Counted from the stretch's first letter, positions 1 to 6,112 are shown. The stretch: 7,295 bases of DNA from Chloroflexota bacterium (GCA_016215145.1 JACRLA010000272.1:1-7295); one strand, 5' to 3'. Notes: a model not told the origin generated them from the sequence alone. A program made the numbers and translations.

Positions 1-188
1 GAGTGCGCGCAGACTTTGTGAACTATAAAATATTCGCAATCGCAATGCCAAGCGCCGTTATCAAAGGTTACGGCATGGTCGTTGTTGTCACCGTGGAATT
101 GCACCGAGAAGCTGTCGAAACGAAAACGGTGACGCTCCTCGGCATAACGTTTTGCCTTTTCAATTTTGGCGCCTCGATTATCCATCAT
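1..188 (-). CDS. Small SWIM zinc-finger protein, 5' part only (runs off the left edge)
   Basis: An open minus-strand frame starts at ATG 188 and continues without a stop for 62 codons to the window edge. The visible protein has a basic, probably helical N-terminus (about residues 5-23, rich in Lys, Arg and Glu). It ends in Cys49-x-Cys51-x8-Cys60-x-His62, which fits the SWIM zinc-finger pattern CxCx(n)CxH, with the usual aromatic residues between the ligands (Tyr53, Phe54). SWIM fingers bind zinc and are linked to DNA or protein contacts; the job of this short version is unknown to me. A strong ribosome binding site (AAAGGAG, 202-196) lies 7 nt before the first of two adjacent ATG codons, so the first is preferred. 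The gene has its own promoter and a hairpin-bearing leader, and diverges from the TPR gene. The plus-strand frame across this stretch is its antisense shadow. The gene call is firm; the family call rests on four zinc ligands in a truncated protein. Confidence 0.82.
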   Translation of the reverse strand, partial: MMDNRGAKIEKAKRYAEERHRFRFDSFSVQFHGDNNDHAVTFDNGAWHCDCEYFIVHKVCAH

Positions 189-220
189 AGTGAGTCTCCT
201 TTGTTGAGTAGATGAGGTAG

Positions 221-263
221 AAATAAAAACGCACGCGGGCGTGTATCGCTCTCGCGTGCGTTT
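221..263 (-). terminator. Intrinsic-terminator-like hairpin in the SWIM gene leader (possible attenuator)
   Basis: An 11-bp perfect GC-rich stem (227-237 with 253-263) encloses a 15-nt loop. Read on the minus strand, the stem is followed by five T, one A and three T (229-221), so it has terminator shape in that direction only. It lies between the predicted promoter (317-345) and the SWIM start codon at 188, inside the transcript leader of about 120 nt. A smaller hairpin (277-292, 6-bp stem, loop of 4) precedes it. It could be an attenuator that stops part of the transcription before the gene. I found no convincing antiterminator fold and no known riboswitch pattern. Confidence 0.55.
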
Positions 264-316
264 CAAGTGTTGGCATACAGCACTGATGCTGTTTTATCCA
301 CTCGCATAGTGTTTGC

Positions 317-345
317 AGTATAAGCAAAGTTCAGGGACGAGTCAA
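317..345 (-). promoter_or_regulatory. Sigma-A type promoter for the SWIM gene
   Basis: On the minus strand, TTGACT (345-340) and TATACT (322-317) are separated by exactly 17 nt, one mismatch each from the housekeeping -35 and -10 consensus. Transcription should start near 310, giving a leader of about 120 nt before ATG 188. Confidence 0.7.
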
Positions 346-428
346 TGACGGTTTGCCTACGCTGTGGGTGAAGTTTGTAAGGGGGAGGGTTGGCGGCGTC
401 ACTTTAAGTTAGGAGCATATTAATAGTA

Positions 429-458
429 TTGATAGTTCGTCTTTATTAGTGGTATTCT
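429..458 (+). promoter_or_regulatory. Putative promoter for the TPR gene
   Basis: TTGATA (429-434) and TATTCT (453-458) are 18 nt apart, in an AT-rich stretch 40-70 nt before ATG 499. The predicted start is near 465. Together with the minus-strand promoter at 317-345 this makes 189-498 a divergent promoter region. I see no other gene in this gap. Confidence 0.5.
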
Positions 459-498
459 GTAAACAAAGGGAAAATTTTCGTAAAAGAAGCCGCACACG

Positions 499-1818
499 AT
501 GTATCTCAGCAAAAGTGGACTCAATCTCCGACGAACTCGCCGTAACAGCCCGATGCGAATCGCTATCTATGTGATCGTGATCATGGCCGGTTTGTATGTG
601 CTTAATTTAGATCGTCAAGGCGTTATTGATAAACCATTTTTGCCGACCTCTACCGCAACGCGCAGCCCCATCTCGTTTGCCGAAGAAGCGAAAGAGCAAT
701 TTTCGCTGGGGCGGTTGGACAATGCTGTGCAAGCCTATCAAAAGGCGATTGAACTGGAATCGACTCGCATTGATTATTGGATTCAGTTGACGCGGGTTCA
801 AGTGTATGCCAACAAACCGAAAGACGCGGTGAAGTCGGCGCAAACGGCAATTTTGATTGATCCCAAAAATAGCATGGCGCACGCCGTTCACGCGCTGGCA
901 TTGGATTGGAACGCCGACTACGCTGCCGCCAGTGATGCCGCCGTGCGCGCGATACAACTTGATCCTAATAATGCCTTGGCTCACGCCTACTACGCCGAGA
1001 TTTTGACCGACTCGCAGCGTTGGGCGCAAGCGGGAGACGAAGCGCGGCTCGCCTTTGATCCAAACAGCATGGATGCCTATCGCACGTTTGGATATTATAT
1101 GGAAAGCACCGGCAACTACCGGCAAGCGATCCAAGCCTATCAATCCGCTATCAAGATCAACCCCAATCTTGGATTCTTATATAAACAAACGGGCGTTAAC
1201 TTCCGTCAGTTGAGAGAATACGATATTGCAATTCAATATTTTCAACGGGCGCAGGCAATTAACCCCAATGACATCGAAACGTATATTTTGATCAGCCGCA
1301 CCTATTTTCAAACGGGCGAATATGGTCGCGCCTCACAATATCTAGAGTCTGCGTTGGAACTTCAACCTGAGAATGCAAAGTTACATGGACAACTTGGGAT
1401 GGTGTATTTCAAAGCGCTCAACTATGAAGGGGCGATTGAGGAATTGCAGTGTGCCGTAGACGGTTGTGATTGGGAAACAGAAAAAAAACTGAAGGTGAAA
1501 GTGACCGGCTTGCCGCTCGAAAAAGGCAACTTGGAATTCTATTACACCTATAGCTCCGTGCTTTCGGCATTGTCCACGCCGGAGAAGCCTTATTGCAAAC
1601 GGTCATTGCCACTCATGGATCAGATCAAAGCCTTCGCTCCCGATGACAAAGTCGTTGCCGGAATTGTGCAAGAAAATATCAACATTTGCGGCATAGCGGC
1701 GAATGCCACCCCGAAACCCATCGGCACCCCCACCCGCGCCCCGTTGAACCAGACACCCCTTGCCACTGTCACGGCGGCGAAACCGACTCCCACCTTCACT
1801 CCCACCCGTCGCCCCTAA
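499..1818 (+). CDS. Membrane-anchored TPR-repeat protein with Pro/Thr-rich tail
   Basis: This 439-residue protein has a basic N-terminus (Arg at 11, 12, 14, 15 and 20) and one hydrophobic segment (about 21-36). By the positive-inside rule that leaves the rest outside the membrane. About eight TPR units follow (roughly 58-325). Their D/N/Q-P turns sit at 121, 155, 187, 221, 255 and 289, that is every 34 residues except one 32-residue unit (155-187) that has lost two residues. TPRs are helical hairpins that bind other proteins. A non-TPR region (about 326-398) follows; four cysteines (318, 323, 366, 397) span it and the last repeat and may form disulfides outside the cell. Residues 403-439 are a Pro/Thr-rich, probably disordered tail. 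The start has only a weak AAAAGAAG site (482-489), but the next ATG (553) has none and would remove the basic flank. The partner protein is unknown. The gene precedes groES but a separate promoter lies between. Confidence 0.88.
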   Translation: MYLSKSGLNLRRTRRNSPMRIAIYVIVIMAGLYVLNLDRQGVIDKPFLPTSTATRSPISFAEEAKEQFSLGRLDNAVQAYQKAIELESTRIDYWIQLTRVQVYANKPKDAVKSAQTAILIDPKNSMAHAVHALALDWNADYAAASDAAVRAIQLDPNNALAHAYYAEILTDSQRWAQAGDEARLAFDPNSMDAYRTFGYYMESTGNYRQAIQAYQSAIKINPNLGFLYKQTGVNFRQLREYDIAIQYFQRAQAINPNDIETYILISRTYFQTGEYGRASQYLESALELQPENAKLHGQLGMVYFKALNYEGAIEELQCAVDGCDWETEKKLKVKVTGLPLEKGNLEFYYTYSSVLSALSTPEKPYCKRSLPLMDQIKAFAPDDKVVAGIVQENINICGIAANATPKPIGTPTRAPLNQTPLATVTAAKPTPTFTPTRRP

Positions 1819-1822
1819 AAGA

Positions 1823-1851
1823 CGTAAGGCAAATTGTCAATTTGCCCAACG
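1823..1851. repeat. Palindrome after the TPR gene
   Basis: A perfect inverted repeat (GGCAAATT, GTC, AATTTGCC; 1828-1846) is extended by outer CGT/ACG pairs (1823-1825 with 1849-1851) across a 2x2 internal loop. It begins 5 nt after the TPR stop codon and ends 42 nt before the groESL -35 box. No T-run follows on either strand, so it is not a standard intrinsic terminator. It could be a weak 3'-end hairpin, a protein-binding site or a dispersed repeat. Confidence 0.6.
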
Positions 1852-1893
1852 ACTGCCGAGTGTTAGAAATTTATCTGAATTTGCTCGACCCTC

Positions 1894-1922
1894 TTGACAC
1901 TGCCCAATCTGCGTTGTATTAT
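1894..1922 (+). promoter_or_regulatory. Strong sigma-A promoter of groES-groEL
   Basis: TTGACA (1894-1899, a perfect -35 box) and TATTAT (1917-1922, one mismatch) are separated by 17 nt. Transcription should start near 1929, directly before the CIRCE operator, leaving an untranslated leader of about 85 nt. This is the best promoter in the window and separates the groESL operon from the TPR gene. Confidence 0.88.
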
Positions 1923-1930
1923 GCCAACAT

Positions 1931-1965
1931 CAAGTTAGCACTCGCCCGAAAAGAGTGCTAACTTG
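1931..1965 (+). promoter_or_regulatory. CIRCE operator (HrcA binding site)
   Basis: The canonical TTAGCACTC-N9-GAGTGCTAA is present without mismatch (1935-1943 and 1953-1961). The symmetry extends four more bases on each side (CAAG and CTTG), making 13-bp perfect arms. CIRCE is bound by the heat-shock repressor HrcA, whose gene is not in this window. The operator starts at about +2 relative to the predicted start, so bound HrcA would block transcription initiation. In the mRNA it can also fold as a 5'-terminal hairpin. Confidence 0.97.
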
Positions 1966-2014
1966 TCTCCGTGTATAGCGAAAAACTTTTATCAAAATCC
2001 AAGGAGGATTTTCA

Positions 2015-2335
2015 ATGGCTCTAAATCTCAAACCTCTAGGTGACCGCGTAGTGGTCAAGCCGCTCGAACAAGAAGAGCGAACAGCGACGGGCATTGTGTT
2101 GCCCGAAACTGCCAAAGAGAAACCGCAGAAGGGTGAAGTGCTGGCGGTGGGTCCCGGTGCGCGTGATGAAGCAGGCAAGCGCATTATGTTGGACGTGCAA
2201 GTTGGCGATATGGTCTTGTTCGCCAAATATGCCGGCACCGAAATCAAAGTTGATAGCGACAAGTTGCTCATCTTAAAAGAGAGCGACGTGCTCGCCATCA
2301 TCGAAGAAGGCAAATCTTCTTCCAAGAAGAAGTAA
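2015..2335 (+). CDS. groES: Co-chaperonin GroES (Cpn10)
   Basis: GroES is the heptameric lid of the GroEL folding chamber and acts in the cytoplasm. The 106-residue protein shows the family N-terminus (PLGDRVVVKP, residues 7-16). The mobile loop (about 17-35) contains the Gly-Ile-Val-Leu-Pro segment (26-30) that docks on GroEL apical domains. The beta-barrel core follows, with VGDMVLFAKYAGTE at 63-76. It is longer than the usual 95-100 residues, mainly because of a Ser/Lys-rich C-terminal extension (SSSKKK). The start is fixed by an ideal AAGGAGG site (2001-2007), 7 nt before ATG. It is the first gene of the CIRCE-controlled operon; groEL follows after 32 nt without a separate promoter or terminator. 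Confidence 0.98.
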   Translation: MALNLKPLGDRVVVKPLEQEERTATGIVLPETAKEKPQKGEVLAVGPGARDEAGKRIMLDVQVGDMVLFAKYAGTEIKVDSDKLLILKESDVLAIIEEGKSSSKKK

Positions 2336-2367
2336 TCTGCGTTTCATTTTAGAAAGGATATCTACTC

Positions 2368-3999
2368 ATGGCAGCGAAACAAATAATTTTCCAAGAAGAA
2401 GCTCGCCGCAAGCTTCAAAAAGGTATTGATACTCTGGCAACTGCGGTCGCAACCACCCTCGGACCCAAAGGTCGCAACGTGGCGCTCGACAAGAAATTCG
2501 GCGCGCCGACTGTGACCCACGACGGTGTAACTGTTGCAAAAGAAATCTCTCTCGAAGATCCCTATGAAAACATGGGCGCGCAATTGCTCGCCCAAGCCGC
2601 CAGCAAAACGAACGACATCGCCGGCGATGGCACCACGACTTCCACAGTGTTAGCCCAAGCCATCGTCAACGAAGGTCTCAAGATGGTCGCCGCCGGTTCG
2701 AACCCGATGTTGATCAAACGCGGCATTGAGAAAGCTACCGAAGCTGCGGTTGAAAGCATCCGCAAGCAAGCACAGAAGATCGAAGGCAAAGATGAGATCG
2801 CTTCTGTTGCCGCCATCTCCGCCGCCGACCAAAACATCGGCAACCTCATTGCCGAAGTGATGGACAAAGTTGGCAAAGACGGCGTCATCACCGTTGAAGA
2901 GTCCAAAGCGTTGGAATTCGAAACCGAGTATGTAGACGGTATGCAATTTGATCGCGGCTACATCTCACCCTACTTCATCACTGTGCCGGAAGCAATGGAA
3001 GCGGTGATCAACGATCCCTACATTCTCATTTACGACAAGAAGGTTTCCGCCGCCGCCGACATCGTTCCGATTTTGGAGAAGCTGGTGCAGATCGGCAAAC
3101 GCGATCTGGTCATCATCGCCGAAGACGTGGACGGCGAAGCGTTGGCAACACTCGTCTTGAACAAACTGCGCGGGATGCTCAACGTCCTCGCCATCAAAGC
3201 CCCCGGTTTTGGTGATCGCCGCAAGGCAATGTTGCAAGACATCGCCGTTCTCACCGGCGGCACCGTGATTACCGAAGAACTCGGCAAGAAGCTGGAAAGC
3301 ACCACCGTTGCCGATCTCGGACGCGCCAAGAAAGTTGTCGCCACAAAAGACGACACCACCGTAGTGGATGGTGAGGGCGCGGCGAAAGCGATCAAGGGTC
3401 GTATCGAAGAGATCAAAGTTGAAATTGACAAGAGCACTTCGGATTACGACAAAGAGAAATTGCAAGAACGTTTGGCGAAGCTGAGCGGTGGTGTTGCCAT
3501 CATCCGCGTGGGCGCCGCCACCGAAGTGGAACTGAAAGAGAAGAAGCATCGCGTCGAAGACGCCCTCTCTGCCGCGCGCGCCGCAGTGGAAGAAGGTATT
3601 GTGCCGGGTGGCGAAGTGGCACTGATTAATGCGACCTCGACTCTTGAGAAGTTGAAGCTCGATGACGATGACGAACAAGCCGGCGTCACCATCATTCGTC
3701 GCGCGCTCGAAGCGCCTTTGCGTAAACTCGCCTCGAATGCCGGCGCAGATGGATCGGTGATCATTTCCGAAGTCCGCCGCCGCGCCAAGGAAGAGAAGAA
3801 CAAGAACATTGGCTACAACGTGATCAGCGGCGAATACGTGGACATGATCAAAGAAGGCATCATTGACCCGGTGAAGGTTGTGCGCGGCGCGTTGGAAAAC
3901 GCGGCGAGCATTGCGGCGATGATCCTTACCACCGAAGCGCTCATCACCGACATCCCCGAAAAAGAAAAACCGATGGCGCCCCCGCCACCGGAATACTAA
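2368..3999 (+). CDS. groEL: Chaperonin GroEL (Cpn60)
   Basis: GroEL is the 14-subunit ATP-driven folding chamber that works with GroES. The 543-residue protein is close to E. coli GroEL (548) and aligns without large gaps. Nucleotide-site residues are visible at the expected places: TLGP (30-33), Asp52, GDGTTT (86-91), Asp398, Gly414-Gly415, Asn484 and Asp500. Two features stand out. The usual Gly-Gly-Gly-Val of the ATP pocket is Gly-Gly-Glu416-Val. The flexible C-terminal Gly-Gly-Met repeat is absent and replaced by a short Pro-rich end (MAPPPPEY). His at position 51, where E. coli has Lys, also occurs in other GroELs. An AGAAAGGA site (2351-2358) lies 9 nt before ATG. A strong terminator begins 21 nt after the stop. 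These traits raise the possibility that it is one of several GroEL paralogues, but its operon is the standard one. Confidence 0.98.
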   Translation: MAAKQIIFQEEARRKLQKGIDTLATAVATTLGPKGRNVALDKKFGAPTVTHDGVTVAKEISLEDPYENMGAQLLAQAASKTNDIAGDGTTTSTVLAQAIVNEGLKMVAAGSNPMLIKRGIEKATEAAVESIRKQAQKIEGKDEIASVAAISAADQNIGNLIAEVMDKVGKDGVITVEESKALEFETEYVDGMQFDRGYISPYFITVPEAMEAVINDPYILIYDKKVSAAADIVPILEKLVQIGKRDLVIIAEDVDGEALATLVLNKLRGMLNVLAIKAPGFGDRRKAMLQDIAVLTGGTVITEELGKKLESTTVADLGRAKKVVATKDDTTVVDGEGAAKAIKGRIEEIKVEIDKSTSDYDKEKLQERLAKLSGGVAIIRVGAATEVELKEKKHRVEDALSAARAAVEEGIVPGGEVALINATSTLEKLKLDDDDEQAGVTIIRRALEAPLRKLASNAGADGSVIISEVRRRAKEEKNKNIGYNVISGEYVDMIKEGIIDPVKVVRGALENAASIAAMILTTEALITDIPEKEKPMAPPPPEY

Positions 4000-4019
4000 A
4001 AGTAGTGTGATGTAAAACG

Positions 4020-4059
4020 AAAAGACCCTTCGGTTTCTAAAACCCGAAGGGTCTTTTTT
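4020..4059. terminator. Bidirectional intrinsic terminator between groEL and the 65-residue gene
   Basis: A 14-bp perfect stem (4020-4033 with 4044-4057, core GACCCTTCGG/CCGAAGGGTC) with a 10-nt loop is followed on the plus strand by a T-run (4054-4059), ending groESL transcription. On the minus strand the same stem is followed by TTTT-CG-TTTT, so it can also end the convergent minus-strand unit. The stop codon of the 65-residue gene (4060-4058) overlaps the plus-strand T-run. Confidence 0.9.
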
Positions 4060-4255
4060 ATCTCCCTCCCAACCACATCACCAACCCGCACACTGCCCCC
4101 GATGCCAATATCCCCAAACAGCCTATCGTGAAAATTTTGATCGTCAGTTTGAACACAAAATGCAGAACGATCCACGCCACGCAAAGCGCGGCAATAAAAA
4201 GCAGAAGCGGAATGAGGCTGGTGAGAGGCTCGGCGAGAACGGGTGAGAATAACAT
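4058..4255 (-). CDS. Small two-helix membrane protein of unknown function
   Basis: This 65-residue protein has two hydrophobic segments (about 13-36 and 41-61) joined by a short basic turn (Lys36, Lys40), which suggests a hairpin in the membrane with the turn inside. Cysteines sit at 25, 46 and 56. I do not recognise a family. It is judged real because a clear AAGGAG site (4266-4261) lies 5 nt before ATG 4255 and the stop codon abuts a terminator that works in its direction. The ribosome site can pair with upstream bases in a short 5-bp hairpin (4262-4274), which could lower translation. The gene lies 136 bp downstream of the transporter gene in the same direction, with a heptamer array between. 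It could share that transcript; I see no promoter of its own. Confidence 0.75.
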   Translation of the reverse strand: MLFSPVLAEPLTSLIPLLLFIAALCVAWIVLHFVFKLTIKIFTIGCLGILASGAVCGLVMWLGGR

Positions 4256-4277
4256 GACGACTCCTTTTCAAGGAAAA

Positions 4278-4396
4278 TCCTAAAAACAAAACTTCAAATC
4301 TCAAATCCCAAAAACCCAAATCCCAAACTCCAAAAACAAAAATTCCAAATTCCAAACTTCAAACTACCCAACCACCTAACAACCCAACCACCTAAC
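4278..4396. repeat. Degenerate 7-nt tandem repeat array A (between the MFS and 65-residue genes)
   Basis: On the plus strand the sequence falls into consecutive 7-nt units of the form YYYCAAA (for example TTCCAAA at 4343 and again at 4350, TCCCAAA at 4306 and 4321, CTTCAAA at 4292 and 4357), interrupted by two 8-nt units. The left-most recognisable unit is TCCTAAA (4278). At the right end a 15-bp unit (ACCCAACCACCTAAC) occurs twice with a period of 16 (4366-4380 and 4382-4396). The second copy contains the TAG stop of the transporter gene. On the transporter's mRNA the array reads as a G/U-rich 3' region. It is not coding and shows no CRISPR repeat-spacer pattern. Confidence 0.85.
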
Positions 4397-5567
4397 CCTC
4401 CAGATTTTCTTTCACCACCCACACCACAATCATAATCCCGATCACGTTCAAAGCGGTAGACAGTACCCCATTCCAAAAGAAGCCGTAGCGCAGCAACACC
4501 GTGCCGAGCAACGCCCCGAACATGCGCCCTGCCGAGTGTGACGCCACGTTGAAACTCATCATCAGCCCGCGCGATTTTGGCAACAAGCCGCTGACGAGCG
4601 GCAGGGTAGAGACAATCGTAAATTCAAATGTGATGTAGACGAAAAAGATCGCCACCAGCGCAATGGCGATATTGGATGTAGCAAATGGCAAGATAATGTT
4701 GGCGATCCCCGACAGCGCCAAACCAATGGCGATGGATTTTTTCTTGCCGAGACGATCCACGAACCCTGCCACGAGTCCTTCACCGATCAATTCCGATGCG
4801 GCGATGACCATCGCGCTTAACCCTAACTGCACCACGCTAACTTTAAACGTATCTTCCATCCAGATTCCATACACGCTGTTTAAATTCTCGTTGCTAAACG
4901 AGATCAAGAATCCAATGCTCAACGCGCCCAGCACAGCGGGGCTTTTGATGATCGCTTTCCACCCGCCATCGCTAAAAATATTTTTGTGCGCCATTCCCTT
5001 ATCGTGCGGAATGATCAGCCACATCCCCAACCCGGCAATGAAACCGGCAATGGCAATGGGCGTGAACGCCGAATGCCACACAGTGCGATCAATGATCAAC
5101 CCTACCAATGGCACGCCTACCAAAACCGATCCCGACCAACCCAATTCGGTGAGGGCAATGACCAAGCCGCGCTGCGAATATGGTGTGCGATCACTGAGAT
5201 GCGCTTGCCACGCCGGATCGAAAATAAATTTTGCAATCGTCGTCATCAAGATCGCTGCGACAAGGGTGAGATAGCCGGGGAAGAGTCCGACGACGAGCCA
5301 ACTCACGCTGAACACGCCGAGACCGATCAACATGGCGTGGCGGCGTCCCCAGCGATCAGAGATCGATCCAAAGAGCGGGGCGATGATCCCTAGTCCGCCG
5401 CGTAACGAGAGGATTGCCGTCAACGATTCAATCGGCACGTTGAGCCCGCGACTGAACGCGGGCAAGAACGGATAGATCATGCGGTGCGCGGTGTTAAGCA
5501 CAATGCGCGCGATCACTGCCGCGACAAGTTGAAAGCGGAAACGCTGGTGGTTATTCGGTTGAGTCAT
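4392..5567 (-). CDS. Major facilitator superfamily (MFS) transporter, 12 membrane helices
   Basis: This 391-residue protein is of usual size for a 12-helix drug:H+ antiporter-like MFS carrier. It would move a small solute or drug across the cytoplasmic membrane using an ion gradient; the substrate cannot be told from sequence. The MFS signature between helices 2 and 3 is clear (GSISDRWGRR, 67-76), and a degenerate copy occurs in the second half (GFVDRLGKKK, 268-277), as expected from the internal duplication. Helix 1 carries an Arg28/Tyr32-Pro33 pattern common in such carriers. A hydrophilic loop (about 187-209) separates the halves. The first ATG is chosen because the next (residue 30) would cut helix 1. 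No Shine-Dalgarno sequence precedes it: a heptamer array ends 3 nt before the ATG. The last codon and stop lie inside array A. It is 94 bp downstream of the Roadblock gene, same direction, and may be cotranscribed. Confidence 0.93.
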   Translation of the reverse strand: MTQPNNHQRFRFQLVAAVIARIVLNTAHRMIYPFLPAFSRGLNVPIESLTAILSLRGGLGIIAPLFGSISDRWGRRHAMLIGLGVFSVSWLVVGLFPGYLTLVAAILMTTIAKFIFDPAWQAHLSDRTPYSQRGLVIALTELGWSGSVLVGVPLVGLIIDRTVWHSAFTPIAIAGFIAGLGMWLIIPHDKGMAHKNIFSDGGWKAIIKSPAVLGALSIGFLISFSNENLNSVYGIWMEDTFKVSVVQLGLSAMVIAASELIGEGLVAGFVDRLGKKKSIAIGLALSGIANIILPFATSNIAIALVAIFFVYITFEFTIVSTLPLVSGLLPKSRGLMMSFNVASHSAGRMFGALLGTVLLRYGFFWNGVLSTALNVIGIMIVVWVVKENLEG

Positions 5568-5570
5568 TTA

Positions 5571-5655
5571 GAGATTGGAGATTAGAGATTGGAAGTTGGA
5601 AGTTGGAACTAGAAGTTCGACTTTGGAATTTGGGTTTTTGGGATTTGGGATTTTG
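5571..5655. repeat. Degenerate 7-nt tandem repeat array B (leader of the MFS gene)
   Basis: Twelve consecutive units, eleven of 7 nt and one of 8 nt (5634-5641), fill the gap between the Roadblock stop and the MFS start. On the plus strand they run from GAGATTG (5571) through GAAGTTG (5592 and 5599) to GATTTGG (5642) and GATTTTG (5649). On the transporter's sense strand they read as CAATCTC/TCCCAAA-like units ending 3 nt before ATG 5567. The array is therefore inverted relative to array A at the other end of the transporter gene. It replaces any recognisable Shine-Dalgarno site. Confidence 0.87.
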
Positions 5656-5661
5656 TCCCCG

Positions 5662-6063
5662 TTATTCTTTGTTGAGGATAGATCGAATCTTCGCTGCCGT
5701 TTTGCGCGCCAGTGTCAGCGCCAAACCGAGCTTCGCTTGTTTGTCAATCAACACCGCCAACGTTGCATCGTCGGTGCAGGGGTACACGCCAATCGCGCCA
5801 TGCTCACCCTCGATCATCACGCGATCTAAATTGCCCTGCGCCAAACGTTGCAAGGTGCGCTCGGCAAGACCGGTGATCAATGCCGTGGTCGCCGCCACCG
5901 AATGTCCGCCTTGCGGATCGTTGAAGTCATCGGAGGCAGGCGGATACGCCGCGATCACCAGACCATCCACATTCACGATCACCGCGGCGCGAATCCCCGA
6001 CATGTTGCGGGTAAGGGTTTCCAACGTTTGAGTCAGCGTGTCTTCACGATATTGAGTCGTCAT
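5662..6063 (-). CDS. Roadblock/LC7 domain protein (MglB-like)
   Basis: This 133-residue protein is almost entirely one Roadblock/LC7 domain: a helix (about 7-21), strands AAVIVNVDGLVIAA (26-39), a long helix (about 55-77), strands RVMIEGEHGAIGVYP (81-95) and TLAVLIDKQA (101-110), and a closing helix (110-130). Roadblock proteins form dimers that regulate small Ras-like GTPases (MglB acts on MglA) or serve as scaffolds. No GTPase gene is visible here, so the partner is unknown. No ribosome site precedes ATG 6063; a TGCTATACT extended -10 element (6078-6070) places the transcription start on or next to the A of the ATG, so a leaderless mRNA is likely. The gene diverges from the response regulator gene and lies 94 bp upstream of the MFS gene. 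Family call is confident; cell role is open. Confidence 0.92.
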   Translation of the reverse strand: MTTQYREDTLTQTLETLTRNMSGIRAAVIVNVDGLVIAAYPPASDDFNDPQGGHSVAATTALITGLAERTLQRLAQGNLDRVMIEGEHGAIGVYPCTDDATLAVLIDKQAKLGLALTLARKTAAKIRSILNKE

Positions 6064-6069
6064 ATTAAA

Positions 6070-6078
6070 AGTATAGCA
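6070..6078 (-). promoter_or_regulatory. Extended -10 promoter of the Roadblock gene (leaderless)
   Basis: On the minus strand TGC-TATACT is an extended -10 element (TG one base before a near-consensus hexamer). No good -35 box lies 16-18 nt upstream. The hexamer ends 6 nt before ATG 6063, so +1 should fall at about 6063, the first base of the start codon. Confidence 0.65.
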
Positions 6079-6097
6079 TGAGTTTCCCCTTAGAATG

Positions 6098-6106
6098 TGC
6101 TATCCT
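6098..6106 (+). promoter_or_regulatory. Extended -10 promoter of the response regulator gene
   Basis: TGC-TATCCT is an extended -10 element with no clear -35 box. Transcription should begin near 6113, exactly where heptamer array C begins, leaving a leader of about 33 nt to ATG 6146. With the minus-strand element at 6070-6078 it forms a near-palindrome (8 of 9 bases complementary, centres 28 bp apart). Confidence 0.55.
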
Positions 6107-6112
6107 TTACGG

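Noticed and set aside
3..215. Plus-strand frame of 70 codons at the left edge
   Set aside because: It is antisense to the SWIM gene, which has a strong ribosome site, promoter and zinc-ligand motif.
607..1143. Minus-strand frame of 178 codons inside the TPR gene
   Set aside because: Shadow of the TPR reading frame with no supporting start signal.
1686..1961. Plus-strand frame of 91 codons across the end of the TPR gene
   Set aside because: It runs through the palindrome, promoter and CIRCE operator in a different frame; His/Pro-rich composition is frame-shift noise from the Pro/Thr tail.
2965..3678. Long minus-strand frame of 237 codons inside groEL
   Set aside because: It is a shadow of groEL codon bias; no ribosome site or recognisable domain.
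4278..4396. CRISPR-like array
   Set aside because: Units are 7 nt, contiguous and degenerate, with no spacers and no cas genes.
4663..5274. Plus-strand frame of 203 codons inside the transporter gene
   Set aside because: Antisense to an unambiguous MFS carrier, with no domain signal.
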